The notes under the pieces were generated by a model. That model was not told the origin of the DNA, made no database searches, and was given only the letters and a program-made list of their open reading frames with translations. 64,000 nt of DNA. Source: Pseudomonas putida (GTDB lineage Bacteria > Pseudomonadota > Gammaproteobacteria > Pseudomonadales > Pseudomonadaceae). The stretch spans positions 5,208,001 through 5,272,000 of the forward strand of contig NZ_CP026115.2 of the NCBI RefSeq assembly GCF_009883635.2. The letters are read 5' to 3'. The position numbers and the translations under genes were made by a program. This document shows, in pieces, positions 1 through 9,341 of this stretch; the first letter of the stretch is position 1, and each line of letters opens with the position of its first letter.

Positions 1-462
1 GACGGCCTGCTGCACCCGCTGACCGGCCTCGACCACCTGCTGATGCTGCTGGGTACCGGTGTGCTGGCCGCGCTGACCCGACGCAACCTGACCCTGCCGC
101 TGGCCACCCTGGCCTCGATGTTCGCCGGCGCCGTGTGCGGCCACCTGTTCGGCGATGTGCTGGGCATGGAAACCCTGATCGCCGTGTCGGTGCTGGTGGC
201 GGCCACTGCGGTGCTGCTGCCAAGCCGTCAGCTGCTGCTGGCCATGGCCATGCCGGTGTTCGCCCTGTTCCACGGTTGGGCCCACGGTGTGGAAGCCACG
301 CCGAGCGCCTTCTGGATGTTCAGCGCCGGCTTCGTCACCGTCAGTGGCCTGCTGCTGGCCGTCGGCTTTGGCGTCGGCTGCCTGCTGCGCCGCCACAGTG
401 GCCTGCAGAAGGCCTTCGGTGGCGGCATGCTGGCCGGCGCCGCACTGGTGCTGGCCGGTTGA
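1..462 (+). CDS. ureJ: HupE/UreJ family membrane protein (5' end outside window)
   Basis: The frame is open from base 1, so the N-terminus lies upstream of the window. The visible 153 residues begin with the HupE/UreJ signature HPLTGLDHLLMLLG and continue as alternating hydrophobic helices rich in Gly and Ala, ending in a short membrane tail. Family members are inner-membrane proteins thought to help supply nickel for urease or hydrogenase. The stop codon overlaps the ureF start by one base (TGATG), which indicates translational coupling and a urease role rather than a hydrogenase one. The order ureJ-ureF-ureG is that of the P. putida urease locus. Confidence 0.88.
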   Translation, partial: DGLLHPLTGLDHLLMLLGTGVLAALTRRNLTLPLATLASMFAGAVCGHLFGDVLGMETLIAVSVLVAATAVLLPSRQLLLAMAMPVFALFHGWAHGVEATPSAFWMFSAGFVTVSGLLLAVGFGVGCLLRRHSGLQKAFGGGMLAGAALVLAG

Positions 463-1136
463 TGAGCAGCGACCTGGCACTGCTGCGCTTGCTGCAGCTG
501 GCCAGCCCCGGCCTGCCGGTGGGTGGCTTCACCTACTCGCAAGGGTTGGAGTGGGCCGTCGAGGCGGGTTGGGTGCAGGGCACTGCCGGCTTCAGCGCCT
601 GGCAGCGTGAGCAGATGCACGACACCCTGGCCTGCCTGGACTGGCCGGTGCTGGCGCGCCTGTACCGCGCCTGCGAGGCGGGCGACGCGCAAGCGTTCAG
701 CCACTGGAGCCACTTTCTGCTGGCCAACCGCGAAACCGCCGAGCTGCGCCTGGAAGAACAGCAGCGCGGCTCGGCCTTCGCACGCCTGCTCGATGGCTGG
801 CAGCTGGGCCAGGACCCGGCCTGGCGCACCAGCCTTGCACTCAGCCAGCTCGGCGGTATGGCCTGGCTCGCCGCGCACTGGCAGATCCCGCTGCGTCAAC
901 TCGCCCTCGGCCATGCCTTTGCCTGGCTAGAAGGTGCGGTGATGGCAGGGGTCAAGCTGGTGCCGTTCGGCCAGCAAGCAGCGCAGACCCTGCTGCGCGA
1001 CCTGGGCGCCGAACTGCCTGGCGTGCTGGACCAGGCACTGGCATTGGCCGACGAACAGCTCGGCGGAGGCCTGCCGCTGCTGGCAATCGCTTCTTCGCGT
1101 CACGAAACCCAATACACCCGTTTGTTCCGTTCCTGA
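462..1136 (+). CDS. ureF: Urease accessory protein UreF
   Basis: A 224-residue, mostly helical protein. The N-terminus ([20 protein letters not shown]) is the conserved UreF opening, and the C-terminus ends near [14 protein letters not shown], also typical. UreF joins UreD(H) and UreG on apo-urease and gates GTP-dependent nickel insertion. The start was chosen at the ATG overlapping the ureJ stop, because this gives the canonical N-terminus; the reading frame is open further upstream but only as a shadow of ureJ. ureG follows after 11 bases, so the three genes form one transcript. Length is normal for the family. Confidence 0.95.
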   Translation: MSSDLALLRLLQLASPGLPVGGFTYSQGLEWAVEAGWVQGTAGFSAWQREQMHDTLACLDWPVLARLYRACEAGDAQAFSHWSHFLLANRETAELRLEEQQRGSAFARLLDGWQLGQDPAWRTSLALSQLGGMAWLAAHWQIPLRQLALGHAFAWLEGAVMAGVKLVPFGQQAAQTLLRDLGAELPGVLDQALALADEQLGGGLPLLAIASSRHETQYTRLFRS

Positions 1137-1147
1137 GGACTGCATCC

Positions 1148-1771
1148 ATGCAAAGCTATCAGCAACCCCTGCGCGTCGGTGTCGGCGGCCCGGTCGGCTC
1201 TGGCAAGACCGCGCTGCTCGAATGCCTGTGCAAGGCCATGCGCGATCACTACCAGATCGCCGTGGTGACCAATGACATCTACACCAAGGAAGACCAGCGC
1301 ATCCTCACCGAAGCCGGCGCCCTGGAGCCTGAGCGGATCGTCGGCGTAGAGACCGGCGGCTGCCCGCACACCGCCATCCGTGAGGATGCCTCGATGAACC
1401 TGGCCGCCGTCGAAGCGCTGGCGCGCAAGTTCGGCAACCTGGAAGTGATCTTTGTCGAAAGCGGTGGCGACAACCTCAGCGCCACCTTCAGCCCGGAGCT
1501 GGCCGACCTGACCATCTATGTCATCGACGTGGCCGAGGGCGAGAAGATCCCGCGCAAGGGTGGGCCCGGCATTACCAAGTCGGACTTCCTGGTGATCAAC
1601 AAGACCGACCTGGCACCTTATGTCGGCGCCTCGCTGGAAGTCATGGAGCGTGATACCCAGCGCATGCGCCCACAGCGGCCCTGGACCTTCAGCAACCTGA
1701 AAAAGGGCGAAGGCCTGCAGGCGGTGATCGACTTCATCGTCGAGCGGGGCATGCTGGGCGTGAGGGGCTGA
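1148..1771 (+). CDS. ureG: Urease accessory GTPase UreG
   Basis: A 207-residue SIMIBI-class GTPase. The P-loop GGPVGSGKT is at residues 13-21, the nickel-binding CPH motif at 72-74, and the guanine-specificity motif NKTD at 151-154. UreG hydrolyses GTP to drive delivery of nickel to the urease active site in complex with UreF and UreD. All catalytic motifs are intact and the length is standard. It is the last gene of the urease operon seen here; only 4 bases separate its stop from the convergent DUF899 gene, and no clear terminator fits between them. Confidence 0.97.
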   Translation: MQSYQQPLRVGVGGPVGSGKTALLECLCKAMRDHYQIAVVTNDIYTKEDQRILTEAGALEPERIVGVETGGCPHTAIREDASMNLAAVEALARKFGNLEVIFVESGGDNLSATFSPELADLTIYVIDVAEGEKIPRKGGPGITKSDFLVINKTDLAPYVGASLEVMERDTQRMRPQRPWTFSNLKKGEGLQAVIDFIVERGMLGVRG

Positions 1772-1775
1772 CCTT

Positions 1776-2504
1776 TCACTCATGGCAGCAGTGCGGTTTG
1801 TCGGGTTGCCCATCATAGCGATCATGATGCCGCACCCAGTCCATGGTCCCGGCTTCGTTGCGCCCCAGTGGCGCGATGTCGAGGAAGTTGTAGGTGTTGA
1901 CCAGGATGTCCAGGCCGCGGGCGTAGGTGGAGTAGGTATGGTAGAGCGTGCCGTCGGTTTCTTTGTAGAAGGCGCTCAGGCCTGGCAGCTCGGCTTCGTT
2001 GCCGGTGTACGGCTCGTAGTTGTAGTGGCGTTGTCCCTCGGTGCCGACGCTGACGCCGAAGTCTTCATTGAAACCACTGCCTTGGGATGAGTACCACGGG
2101 AATCGCCAGCCCATGCGCTGGCGGAAAGCCTGGAATTCGGGGTAGGGCGCGCGCGACACGGCCACCAGCGAGACGTCGTGATGGGCCAGGTGCAGGTTGG
2201 CACTATCGAAATGATCGGCGAGGAATGAACAGCCTGGGCAACCTTCGCTCCAGCCCTCGGCAAACATGAAGTGATAGACCAGCAACTGGCTGCGCCCGGC
2301 AAACAGGTCGGCCAGGCTCAGTTCGCCATCCGGGCCTTGGAAGCGGTAGGGTTGCTCGACCTTGACCCAGGGCAGGGCACGCCGGGCAGCGGCCAGTTCA
2401 TCGCGCTGGTGGGTGAAGGCTTTTTCGTGCAGCCACAGCTGGCGGCGGGCGGCCAGCCATTGCTCGCGCGAGGCGATCGGGTGTTTTTGATCGGGGGTGC
2501 TCAT
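1776..2504 (-). CDS. DUF899 family thioredoxin-like protein
   Basis: A 242-residue protein of the DUF899 family, which has a predicted thioredoxin-like fold. It opens with the family pattern of a Trp-rich helix (REQWLAARRQLWLHEKAFTH). The FMFAEGWSEGCPGCSFLADH segment contains a CxxC pair in the position of a thioredoxin active site. The C-terminus has YNFLDIAPLGRNE, also typical. Biochemical function is unknown; a redox or peroxidase-like role is only an inference from the fold. It is transcribed toward ureG and is probably monocistronic, because a 52-base hairpin lies between it and the upstream HAD gene. Confidence 0.85.
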   Translation of the reverse strand: MSTPDQKHPIASREQWLAARRQLWLHEKAFTHQRDELAAARRALPWVKVEQPYRFQGPDGELSLADLFAGRSQLLVYHFMFAEGWSEGCPGCSFLADHFDSANLHLAHHDVSLVAVSRAPYPEFQAFRQRMGWRFPWYSSQGSGFNEDFGVSVGTEGQRHYNYEPYTGNEAELPGLSAFYKETDGTLYHTYSTYARGLDILVNTYNFLDIAPLGRNEAGTMDWVRHHDRYDGQPDKPHCCHE

Positions 2505-2616
2505 GGTGCTGACTCCGCGAAGGGGGTTCAGCTTTTGGTCGATTCGAGGAGAGGGGAATCGACAGGTTTGCGGCAGGGCCGACGAGTGGTTTGCAGTTGT
2601 CCGTCGGTAGTTTTGC

Positions 2617-2668
2617 AGCGCCTGTGAGGTCGAGCGCCGCCCGCGCGGCGCTCGATCTCACAGGCGCT
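2617..2668. repeat. 52-base near-perfect hairpin
   Basis: Two 24-base arms (2617-2640 and 2645-2668) flank a 4-base loop and pair with one G-T exception. It sits 3' of the HAD gene and 5' of the DUF899 gene, both on the minus strand. No T-run follows on either strand, so it could act as a factor-independent barrier, an mRNA-stabilising stem, or a REP-like element. Its sequence differs from the REP palindromes elsewhere in the window. Confidence 0.7.
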
Positions 2669-2698
2669 GAATGCCTCCCGGCGGGCACCTAGGGGCCA

Positions 2699-3358
2699 TC
2701 ACCCGTGCATGGTCTCTATCAATTCCCACAGCTGTGGATCATTGAAGTCCTTCACCACCAGCTTGGCCCCCGCAGCCAGCAGCCGCTCCGGCGTCTGGGT
2801 GGTGGCAACCCCCACGGTAAAGATCCCGGCCCCGCTCGCCGCAGTCACGCCCGGCAACGAATCCTCGAACGCCAGCGCCTCACCCGCCACCGCTTCCAGG
2901 CGCTGCAGCCCGGTCAGATAGGGCAGTGGATCAGGCTTCGCCCGCTCCAGCTCTTCGGCCACCAGCACATGTTCGAAGCAATCGCCAAGCCCCATGGCCG
3001 TGAGCATGTGCACGGCATTCAGCCGCGGCGCATTGGTCACCACGCACATGCCGATGTCCCAGGCTCGCGCATGGTCCATCAGGCGCAGCAGGCCGGGCAT
3101 GGGTTGCAACGCGGGTGACAGTACACGGAAAAGCGCTTCCTTGCGGTCGGCCAGCGCCTGGCGCTCGGTTGTGTCGGCAAGCGGAAACAATTCGGCAAAC
3201 AGTTCGCCATTGGCCCGGCCACTGACCTGGGCATCGAATTGTTCCTGGGTCAGCTCGCGGCCGTCATAGTCATGCAGCAGTTGGCGGAAGGCCTGCAAGT
3301 GCAGGGTGTCGGTGTCGGTCAAGGTTCCATCGAGATCGAACAGCAGGGCAGTCAGCAT
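2699..3358 (-). CDS. HAD superfamily phosphatase (Gph/YcjU-like)
   Basis: A 219-residue subclass IA haloacid dehalogenase-like hydrolase. Motif I is DLDGT with nucleophile Asp8 and acid/base Asp10, motif II Thr108 (VVTNAP), motif III Lys141 (ERAKPDP), and motif IV Glu165-Asp166 (FEDSLPG). A helical cap lies between about residues 16 and 85. The substrate is probably a small phosphorylated metabolite such as phosphoglycolate or a sugar phosphate; the sequence does not decide which. It is divergent from lexA2, with 95 bases between the starts that hold the LexA2 operator, so it might also be affected by LexA2. Confidence 0.85.
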   Translation of the reverse strand: MLTALLFDLDGTLTDTDTLHLQAFRQLLHDYDGRELTQEQFDAQVSGRANGELFAELFPLADTTERQALADRKEALFRVLSPALQPMPGLLRLMDHARAWDIGMCVVTNAPRLNAVHMLTAMGLGDCFEHVLVAEELERAKPDPLPYLTGLQRLEAVAGEALAFEDSLPGVTAASGAGIFTVGVATTQTPERLLAAGAKLVVKDFNDPQLWELIETMHG

Positions 3359-3445
3359 CAGGTATCCAGGTATTCAAAAAAACAAAAGCCCGGGGATGAT
3401 AACCAAACCTGACGACAAAGGGGGCTGTTCAGCGTACGCCGAAAA

Positions 3446-3461
3446 GAGTACAAATGTACTC
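3446..3461. promoter_or_regulatory. LexA2-type SOS operator
   Basis: GAGTACAAATGTACTC is a palindrome with perfect 6-base arms around AAAT. It contains GTAC-N4-GTAC, close to the GTACN4GTGC site described for the second LexA protein of P. putida, and unlike the CTGT-N8-ACAG box of LexA1. It overlaps the first possible lexA2 start codon (3454), which fits autorepression of the lexA2-imuA-imuB-dnaE2 operon. Confidence 0.8.
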
Positions 3462-4071
3462 CATGAGCAATCTCACCCCCAAACGCCGTGCAATCCTCGA
3501 CTACATTCGCGAGCGCATTGCCGACCACGGCCAGCCGCCAAGCCTGGCCGATATCGCCAGCCGCTTCGGCTTTGCCTCGCGCAGCGTCGCGCGCAAGCAC
3601 ATCACCGCGTTGTGCCAGGCCGGCTACATCGACGTCACGCCCAACCAGGCGCGGGGCATTCGCCTGGCCGAGCCCCTGCGCCGGCCGGAAATCCTCGAAA
3701 TTCCCGTGCTGGGGCAGGTCGCAGCCGGTGCGCCGATCGGCCCGGACCTGGGCATTCACGAGCAATTGCTGCTCGACCCCAGCCTGTTTCGTCGCACACC
3801 GGACTACCTGCTCAAGGTGCGCGGTGATTCGATGATCGATGACGGCATCTTCGACGGTGACCTGGTCGGCATCCGCCAGCAGGGCGAGGCACGTGATGGC
3901 CAGATCGTGGTCGCGCGCCTGGACGGCGAGGTCACCATCAAGCGCCTGCAGCGCCAGCCCGGCGGTTACCGGCTGCTGCCGCGCAACCCGGCCTATGCGC
4001 CGATCGACGTGGGGCCTGAGCGCGAGTTCTTCATCGAAGGCGTGTTCTGTGGCCTGTTGAGGCGCGACTGA
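3454..4071 (+). CDS. lexA2: LexA2 SOS repressor/protease
   Basis: A 205-residue LexA homologue. The N-terminal winged helix (residues 5-70) reads LTPKRRAILDYIRERI. The self-cleavage bond Ala91-Gly92 (VLGQVAAGAP), catalytic Ser126 (RGDSM) and Lys163 (VTIKRL) are all present, so it should be cleaved on RecA activation. It heads a damage-inducible operon and overlaps imuA by one base. The start is uncertain: ATG 3454 lies inside the palindromic operator with only a weak AAGAG upstream, and ATG 3463 (MSNLTPKRR) is an alternative just after it. This would be the second LexA of the genome, dedicated to the mutasome. Confidence 0.94.
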   Translation: MYSMSNLTPKRRAILDYIRERIADHGQPPSLADIASRFGFASRSVARKHITALCQAGYIDVTPNQARGIRLAEPLRRPEILEIPVLGQVAAGAPIGPDLGIHEQLLLDPSLFRRTPDYLLKVRGDSMIDDGIFDGDLVGIRQQGEARDGQIVVARLDGEVTIKRLQRQPGGYRLLPRNPAYAPIDVGPEREFFIEGVFCGLLRRD

Positions 4072-4691
4072 TGGACGCGGTGGTCGACCTCGATCGGCTG
4101 CTCGACCAGCGTCAGGTCTGGCGTGGGCGGCAGGGCCAGGTGCGCCCGGCCGGGTTGCAGCCCACGGGCCATGCCATGCTCGACCAGCGCCTGCCGGATG
4201 GCGGCTGGCCGGCTGCGGCGCTCAGCGAGTTGCTGTTGGCCAGCCCAGGCTGTGGCGAGTTGCAATTGCTCTGGCCATCCCTGTCACGCCTGACCGCTGA
4301 AGGCGGGCGGGTGGTGCTGGTGGCGCCGCCGTTCATTCCCTATGCACCGGCCTGGCAGGCCGCTGGCGTGGACCTGCGCTGGCTGGTGCAGGTCGATGCC
4401 GGGCAGGCCGATGCCCTGTGGGCGGCCGAACAGTGCTTGCGTTCCGGCAGCTGCGCGGCGGTGCTGTGCTGGCCGGAGCGTGCCGATGATCGCGCCCTGC
4501 GTCGCCTGCAGGTGGCCGCCGAGACAGGGCAGGCACTGGCCTTTGCCTGTCGGCCGCAACAGGCTGCGCACAACCCGTCGCCCGCTGCGCTGCGTATTGC
4601 CGTGGATACACGCCCGGCGCAATGGCGCGTCCTCAAGTGCCGTGGCGGCATGCCACCAGCCATGCCAATCGCCTGCCCAGGGCGGGGCTGA
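4071..4691 (+). CDS. imuA: ImuA, translesion mutasome accessory protein
   Basis: A 206-residue protein with distant similarity to RecA/SulA, as expected for ImuA. Recognisable parts are LPDGGWPAAALSELLLA, where RecA would have its early region, and the C-terminal WRVLKCRGGMPP. It works with ImuB and DnaE2 in error-prone bypass of DNA lesions during the SOS response. A full P-loop is not evident. The ATG overlaps the lexA2 stop (TGATG), and imuB starts 7 bases after its stop, so the four genes are a single transcript. Confidence 0.9.
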   Translation: MDAVVDLDRLLDQRQVWRGRQGQVRPAGLQPTGHAMLDQRLPDGGWPAAALSELLLASPGCGELQLLWPSLSRLTAEGGRVVLVAPPFIPYAPAWQAAGVDLRWLVQVDAGQADALWAAEQCLRSGSCAAVLCWPERADDRALRRLQVAAETGQALAFACRPQQAAHNPSPAALRIAVDTRPAQWRVLKCRGGMPPAMPIACPGRG

Positions 4692-4697
4692 TGCAGC

Positions 4698-6116
4698 ATG
4701 CTCTGGGCCTGCATTCTCCTGCCCCAGTTGGCGCTGGATTCGATCCTGCGCGAGCGTGACGACGCCGATGCGCCACTGGTGCTGGTCGGCGGCCCCGTTC
4801 AGCGCCGCCTGCTGCAAGCGGTTAATTCCGCCGCGGCGGCGCTTGGCCTGCGGGCGGGGCAGACGCTGACGGCCGCGCGGGCCCTGGCCGACGGGTTCCA
4901 CTGTGTAGAGGCCGACCCGGCCCGCATCGAGCAGTTGCAGCAATTGCTGGCGGCCTGGGCCTACCGGTTCAGTGCCCAGGTGAGCCTTCACTACCCACGT
5001 GCCCTGTTGCTTGAAGTCGGTTCCAGCTTGCAGCTGTTCGGCCCCTGGCCGTTGTTCGAGGCCCGCCTGCGCGAGGAGCTGGCTGCACTGGGTTTGCGCC
5101 AGCGCATCGTGCTCGCGACCAACCCGGTAGCGGCCCGCATGCTTGCCAACGGCCATGATGGCCTGGCACTGACCTGCGCCGACCAGACCCGGGCAGCACT
5201 GGCGAGCATGCCGATCGAGCGGGTCGGGTTGCCAGCGGACGCTGCCGAAGCTTTTGCCCGCATGGGGCTGCACAAGTTGGGCCAGGTGCTGGCCCTGCCG
5301 CGTGATGCGCTGGCCAGGCGATTTTCCGCCCAGGTGCAATTGCACCTGGACCAGTTGCTCGGGGTGCGTTCCATGGGGTTGGACTTCTACCAACCACCGG
5401 ACCGCTTCGAAACGCGCCTGGAACTCAACTTCGACGTCGAATCGCACCAGGCCTTGCTGTTCCCTTTGCGGCGCATGCTCAATGACCTGGCGGCCTTCCT
5501 CGCCGGGCGCGACTGCGGCGTGCAGCGTTTTAGCCTGTACCTGGAACATGTCGAAGGGCCGGACACTTTGCTGCACGTTGGCCTGCTGGCCGCCGAGCGG
5601 GACGCTGGCATGCTGTTCGAACTGGCCCGCGGGCGCCTGGAGCCGCTGCGCATCCCGGCACCGGTGCGCAACCTGCGGCTGGTCGCTGATGATCTGCCGC
5701 CCTTCGTGCCCCAGCACCAGGCACTGTTCGACCCTCGCGCCAAACAGGCCCAGCCCTGGGAGCAACTGCGCGAACGCCTGCGTGCGCGCCTGGGTGATGA
5801 AGCCGTCAAAGGGCTGCGCGCCGAGGCTGACCATCGCCCCGAATGCGCCTGGCAGCCAGCGGAGCAGGGCGCCCAGGGCAGCCTGCCAGCCTTGCCCGGT
5901 AGCCGCCCAGGCTGGTTGCTGCCCACACCGCAGGCCCTGGAAGCGGCTGACCATATGCTGCTCGGGCAGGCCGAACGCATCGAGTCAGGCTGGTGGGACG
6001 GTGGCGACGTGCGCCGCGACTACTACCGCATCGAAACCCGCGATGGCCTGCGTGGCTGGGCCTATCAGGACCTGGCCCATCCCGGCCCACTATGGCTGCA
6101 GGGCTGGTTCGCATGA
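4698..6116 (+). CDS. imuB: ImuB, Y-family polymerase-like mutasome hub
   Basis: A 472-residue Y-family polymerase homologue. The fold is recognisable (fingers/thumb region near [20 protein letters not shown]), but the catalytic carboxylate motifs are degenerate. The first acidic motif reads LLPQLALD, and the SxDE motif is replaced by LLLEVGSSL. This is the known state of ImuB, which acts as a scaffold linking ImuA, DnaE2 and the beta clamp and not as a polymerase. Its last bases overlap the dnaE2 start (ATGA). A 7-base gap follows imuA. Confidence 0.93.
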   Translation: MLWACILLPQLALDSILRERDDADAPLVLVGGPVQRRLLQAVNSAAAALGLRAGQTLTAARALADGFHCVEADPARIEQLQQLLAAWAYRFSAQVSLHYPRALLLEVGSSLQLFGPWPLFEARLREELAALGLRQRIVLATNPVAARMLANGHDGLALTCADQTRAALASMPIERVGLPADAAEAFARMGLHKLGQVLALPRDALARRFSAQVQLHLDQLLGVRSMGLDFYQPPDRFETRLELNFDVESHQALLFPLRRMLNDLAAFLAGRDCGVQRFSLYLEHVEGPDTLLHVGLLAAERDAGMLFELARGRLEPLRIPAPVRNLRLVADDLPPFVPQHQALFDPRAKQAQPWEQLRERLRARLGDEAVKGLRAEADHRPECAWQPAEQGAQGSLPALPGSRPGWLLPTPQALEAADHMLLGQAERIESGWWDGGDVRRDYYRIETRDGLRGWAYQDLAHPGPLWLQGWFA

Positions 6117-9100
6117 ACGCGCCGGGCTATTCGCAGGGCTATTCGCAGGGCTTTGCGCCGGGCTATGCCGAGCTCCATTGCCTGTCCAATTTCAGCTTCC
6201 AGCGCGGTGCATCGAGCGCCGAAGAGCTGTTCCGCCGCGCCCGCGAGCAGGGCTACCAGGCCCTGGCGATTACCGACGAGTGCACCCTGGCCGGTATCGT
6301 GCGCGCCTGGCAGGCCGCCAAAGAACAGCAGTTGCGCCTGATCGTCGGCAGTGAAATGCGCCTGCAGGATGGCCCAAAACTGGTGTTGCTGGTGCAGAAC
6401 CTCACGGGTTATCAGAACCTCTGTGCCTTGATCACCCGTGCCCGACGGCGGGCCGAGAAGGGTGACTATCAGTTGTTCGCTGACGATCTGCAGCCACACC
6501 ATGAAGGGTTGCTGGCGCTGTGGATTGCCGATGATGCCGACGACCAGGCTACAGGCCGCTGGCTGTGCAATATGTTCGCCGAGCGCTTGTGGCTGGGCGT
6601 GCACCTGCACCGCGGCAGCGATGATGACCGGCGCTTGTCCCGCTTGCGCGAACTGTCTGCGCAACTGGGCATCCGCGCCGTGGCCTGTGGTGACGTGCAC
6701 ATGCATGTTCGCGGCCGGCGGGCCCTGCAGGACTGCATGACTGCCATCCGCCAACACTGCAACGTGACCGAAGCAGGGCGCCATCTGTTCGCCAATGGCG
6801 AGCGCCACCTGCGTACGCAGGAGCAATTGGCCGAGCTGTACCCGGCAGACCTGTTGGCCGAGAGCCTGGTCATCGCCGAGCGTTGCCAGTTCGACCTGGG
6901 TGAACTGCGCTACCAGTACCCACGCGAACTGGTGCCCGAGGGCCAGACCCCTGCCAGCTGGCTGCGTGAATTGTGCGAGCGGGGCTTGCCCCTGCGCTGG
7001 CCGTCAGGGCCGAGCAGCAAGGTACGCGCGGTGCTGGACAAGGAACTGGCACTGATCGAGGAGCTGGGCTACGAAAGCTATTTCCTGACCGTGCATGACA
7101 TCGTCGCCTTTGCCCGCAGCCAGCACATTCTCTGCCAAGGGCGTGGTTCGGCAGCCAACTCGGTGGTGTGCTTCGTGCTGGGCATCACCGAGCTCGACCC
7201 GATGGAGCATCGCCTGTTGTTCGAGCGCTTCCTGTCGCGTGAGCGCAACGAGCCGCCCGATATCGACGTGGACTTCGAACATGACCGGCGCGAAGAGGTG
7301 ATCCAGTATGTGTTCCGCCGTTACGGCAGGCACCGCGCCGCACTGACTGCCGTGGTCAATACCTATCACGCTGCCGGCGCTGTGCGTGATGTGGCTCGGG
7401 TGCTGGGCTTGCCAGCCGATCAGGTGGATGCCCTGGCCAAGTGCTGCGGCCGCTGGAGCGACCGTATCCCGGACGATCAACGGCTGGTTGAGGCCGGTTT
7501 CGAACCCGGCAGCCCGTCGCTGCGGCGCATTCTGATCCTGGCCGGGGAACTGATCGGTTTCCCCCGTCACCTGTCCCAGCACCCAGGGGGCTTCGTCATT
7601 TCCGAACAGCCGCTGGACCACCTGGTGCCGGTGGAAAACGCCGCCATGGCCGAGCGCACGGTGATCCAGTGGGACAAGGACGACCTGGACATGGTCGGCC
7701 TGCTCAAGGTCGATGTGCTGGCCCTTGGCATGCTCAGCGCCTTGCGCCGCTGTTTCGACCTGCTGCAGCGCCACCGCGGTCGGCAGCTGACCCTGGCGAC
7801 CATCCCCGGCGAAGACCCGGAAACCTACGCCATGATCAGCCGCGCCGAGACCATGGGCGTGTTCCAGATCGAGTCACGGGCACAGATGGCCATGCTGCCG
7901 CGGCTCAGGCCCACCACCTTCTACGACCTGGTGATCGAGGTCGCCATCGTGCGCCCCGGGCCGATCCAGGGCGACATGGTTCACCCTTACCTGCGCCGGC
8001 GCCTCAAGCAGGAACCGGTGACCTACCCCTCGGAAAAACTCAAGGAGGTCTTCGAGCGCACCTTGGGCGTGCCGCTGTTCCAGGAGCAGGTGATGGAACT
8101 GGCCATGGTCGCCGCCGACTACAGCCCCGGCGAGGCCGACCAGCTGCGCCGCAGCATGGCTGCCTGGAAGCGCCATGGCGGGCTGGAACCCCATCGCCAG
8201 CGGCTGGTCGAGGGCATGCTGCGCAACGGTTACGACCTGGCGTTCGCCGAGCGTATCTTCGAGCAGATCAAAGGCTTTGGCAGTTACGGTTTCCCCGAGT
8301 CCCACGCGGCCAGCTTCGCCTTGCTGTGCTATGCCAGCAGCTGGCTCAAGTGCCATGAGCCGGCGATTTTCACCTGCGCGCTGGTCAACAGCTGGCCGAT
8401 GGGGTTCTACAGCCCGGACCAGCTGTTGCAGGAGGCGCGGCGGCAAGGGATCGAGGTACGCCCGGTGGACGTGTTCCACAGCGAATGGGACTGCACGCTG
8501 GAGCCCGATCGCCACGGTGTCTTGGCCATTCGCCTTGGGCTGCGGCAGATCCGGGGTTTCAGCGAGGTGGATGGCCGCCGGTTGGAGCAGGCGAGGGCGC
8601 AGCACCCTTGGCGGGATGTCGAAGACCTGTGTCTGCGCGCCGGGCTCGACAGCCGCGCCCGCGCCCGGCTGGCCGATGCGGGGGCGCTGCGAGCCTTGGC
8701 AGGTGACCGCCACCAGGCGCGCTGGCAGGTGGCGGCGGTGCAGGCGCAATTGCCGCTGTTTGCCGATGTGCAGGCTGTGCCGGAAGCGCAAGTGGCGTTG
8801 CCGGTGCCAACGGTTGGCGAGGACCTGGTTGCCGATTACGACACCTTGGGGACGACATTGGGCCCGCATCCACTCAGGCTGTTGCGTTCACGGTTGCGGG
8901 CGCTGGGCTGTCGCAGTTCTGGCGAACTGGCAGGGGTCGAGCATGGCGATGCGATTGCCGTGGCCGGGCTGGTGGTGGGGCGACAGCGGCCGCAGACCGC
9001 CAGCGGGGTGACCTTCGTTACGCTGGAGGATGAGTTCGGCATGGTCAACGTGGTGGTTTGGCGGGACCTGGCCGAGCGGCAGCGGCGGGCGCTGGTGGGG

Positions 9101-9229
9101 TCGCAGCTGCTCAAGGTGAGCGGGCGGCTGGAGCAGGAGAACGGGGTGCGGCATCTGATCGCCCGGCGGCTGGAGGACATCAGCCCATTGCTGCAGGGGC
9201 TGGATGTCAAGAGCCGGGATTTTCATTGA
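6113..9229 (+). CDS. dnaE2: Error-prone DNA polymerase DnaE2 (ImuC)
   Basis: A 1038-residue C-family polymerase of DnaE2 type. An N-terminal PHP domain begins at [14 protein letters not shown]. The polymerase core carries the catalytic PDIDVDF motif, and [18 protein letters not shown] and [20 protein letters not shown] follow. The C-terminal OB-fold region has [19 protein letters not shown]. It performs translesion synthesis under SOS control. The start at 6113 overlaps the imuB stop by four bases; the frame is open upstream but only inside imuB. The first residues contain a small tandem repeat ([14 protein letters not shown]) not needed by the PHP domain. A REP pair follows the stop. Confidence 0.95.
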   Translation: MNAPGYSQGYSQGFAPGYAELHCLSNFSFQRGASSAEELFRRAREQGYQALAITDECTLAGIVRAWQAAKEQQLRLIVGSEMRLQDGPKLVLLVQNLTGYQNLCALITRARRRAEKGDYQLFADDLQPHHEGLLALWIADDADDQATGRWLCNMFAERLWLGVHLHRGSDDDRRLSRLRELSAQLGIRAVACGDVHMHVRGRRALQDCMTAIRQHCNVTEAGRHLFANGERHLRTQEQLAELYPADLLAESLVIAERCQFDLGELRYQYPRELVPEGQTPASWLRELCERGLPLRWPSGPSSKVRAVLDKELALIEELGYESYFLTVHDIVAFARSQHILCQGRGSAANSVVCFVLGITELDPMEHRLLFERFLSRERNEPPDIDVDFEHDRREEVIQYVFRRYGRHRAALTAVVNTYHAAGAVRDVARVLGLPADQVDALAKCCGRWSDRIPDDQRLVEAGFEPGSPSLRRILILAGELIGFPRHLSQHPGGFVISEQPLDHLVPVENAAMAERTVIQWDKDDLDMVGLLKVDVLALGMLSALRRCFDLLQRHRGRQLTLATIPGEDPETYAMISRAETMGVFQIESRAQMAMLPRLRPTTFYDLVIEVAIVRPGPIQGDMVHPYLRRRLKQEPVTYPSEKLKEVFERTLGVPLFQEQVMELAMVAADYSPGEADQLRRSMAAWKRHGGLEPHRQRLVEGMLRNGYDLAFAERIFEQIKGFGSYGFPESHAASFALLCYASSWLKCHEPAIFTCALVNSWPMGFYSPDQLLQEARRQGIEVRPVDVFHSEWDCTLEPDRHGVLAIRLGLRQIRGFSEVDGRRLEQARAQHPWRDVEDLCLRAGLDSRARARLADAGALRALAGDRHQARWQVAAVQAQLPLFADVQAVPEAQVALPVPTVGEDLVADYDTLGTTLGPHPLRLLRSRLRALGCRSSGELAGVEHGDAIAVAGLVVGRQRPQTASGVTFVTLEDEFGMVNVVVWRDLAERQRRALVGSQLLKVSGRLEQENGVRHLIARRLEDISPLLQGLDVKSRDFH

Positions 9230-9234
9230 TTTTG

Positions 9235-9328
9235 CCGGCCTCTTCGCGGGACAAGCCCGCTCCTACAGGATTGCGCGCAAACTGAAGGTTGTGGTGATCC
9301 GGTAGGAGCGGGCTTGCCCGCGAAGAAG
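9235..9328. repeat. REP pair in inverted orientation
   Basis: One REP copy at 9235-9270 and a second, oppositely oriented copy at 9301-9328 share the GCGGG-CAAGCCCGCTCCTAC core and are separated by about 30 bases. This is the common P. putida REP type. It lies between the convergent dnaE2 and aldo/keto reductase genes and can form a long stem-loop that may terminate or protect both transcripts. Confidence 0.85.
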
Positions 9329-9341
9329 TCAACTCGGTCTA

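Noticed and set aside
4284-5954. 556-codon minus-strand frame opposite imuA/imuB
   Set aside because: Antisense shadow: Gln/Arg/Gly-rich without motifs, while both plus-strand genes are clear.
9235-9328. CRISPR-like repeats
   Set aside because: The repeats are palindromic, paired and scattered as REP elements; there is no regular repeat-spacer array and no cas genes.
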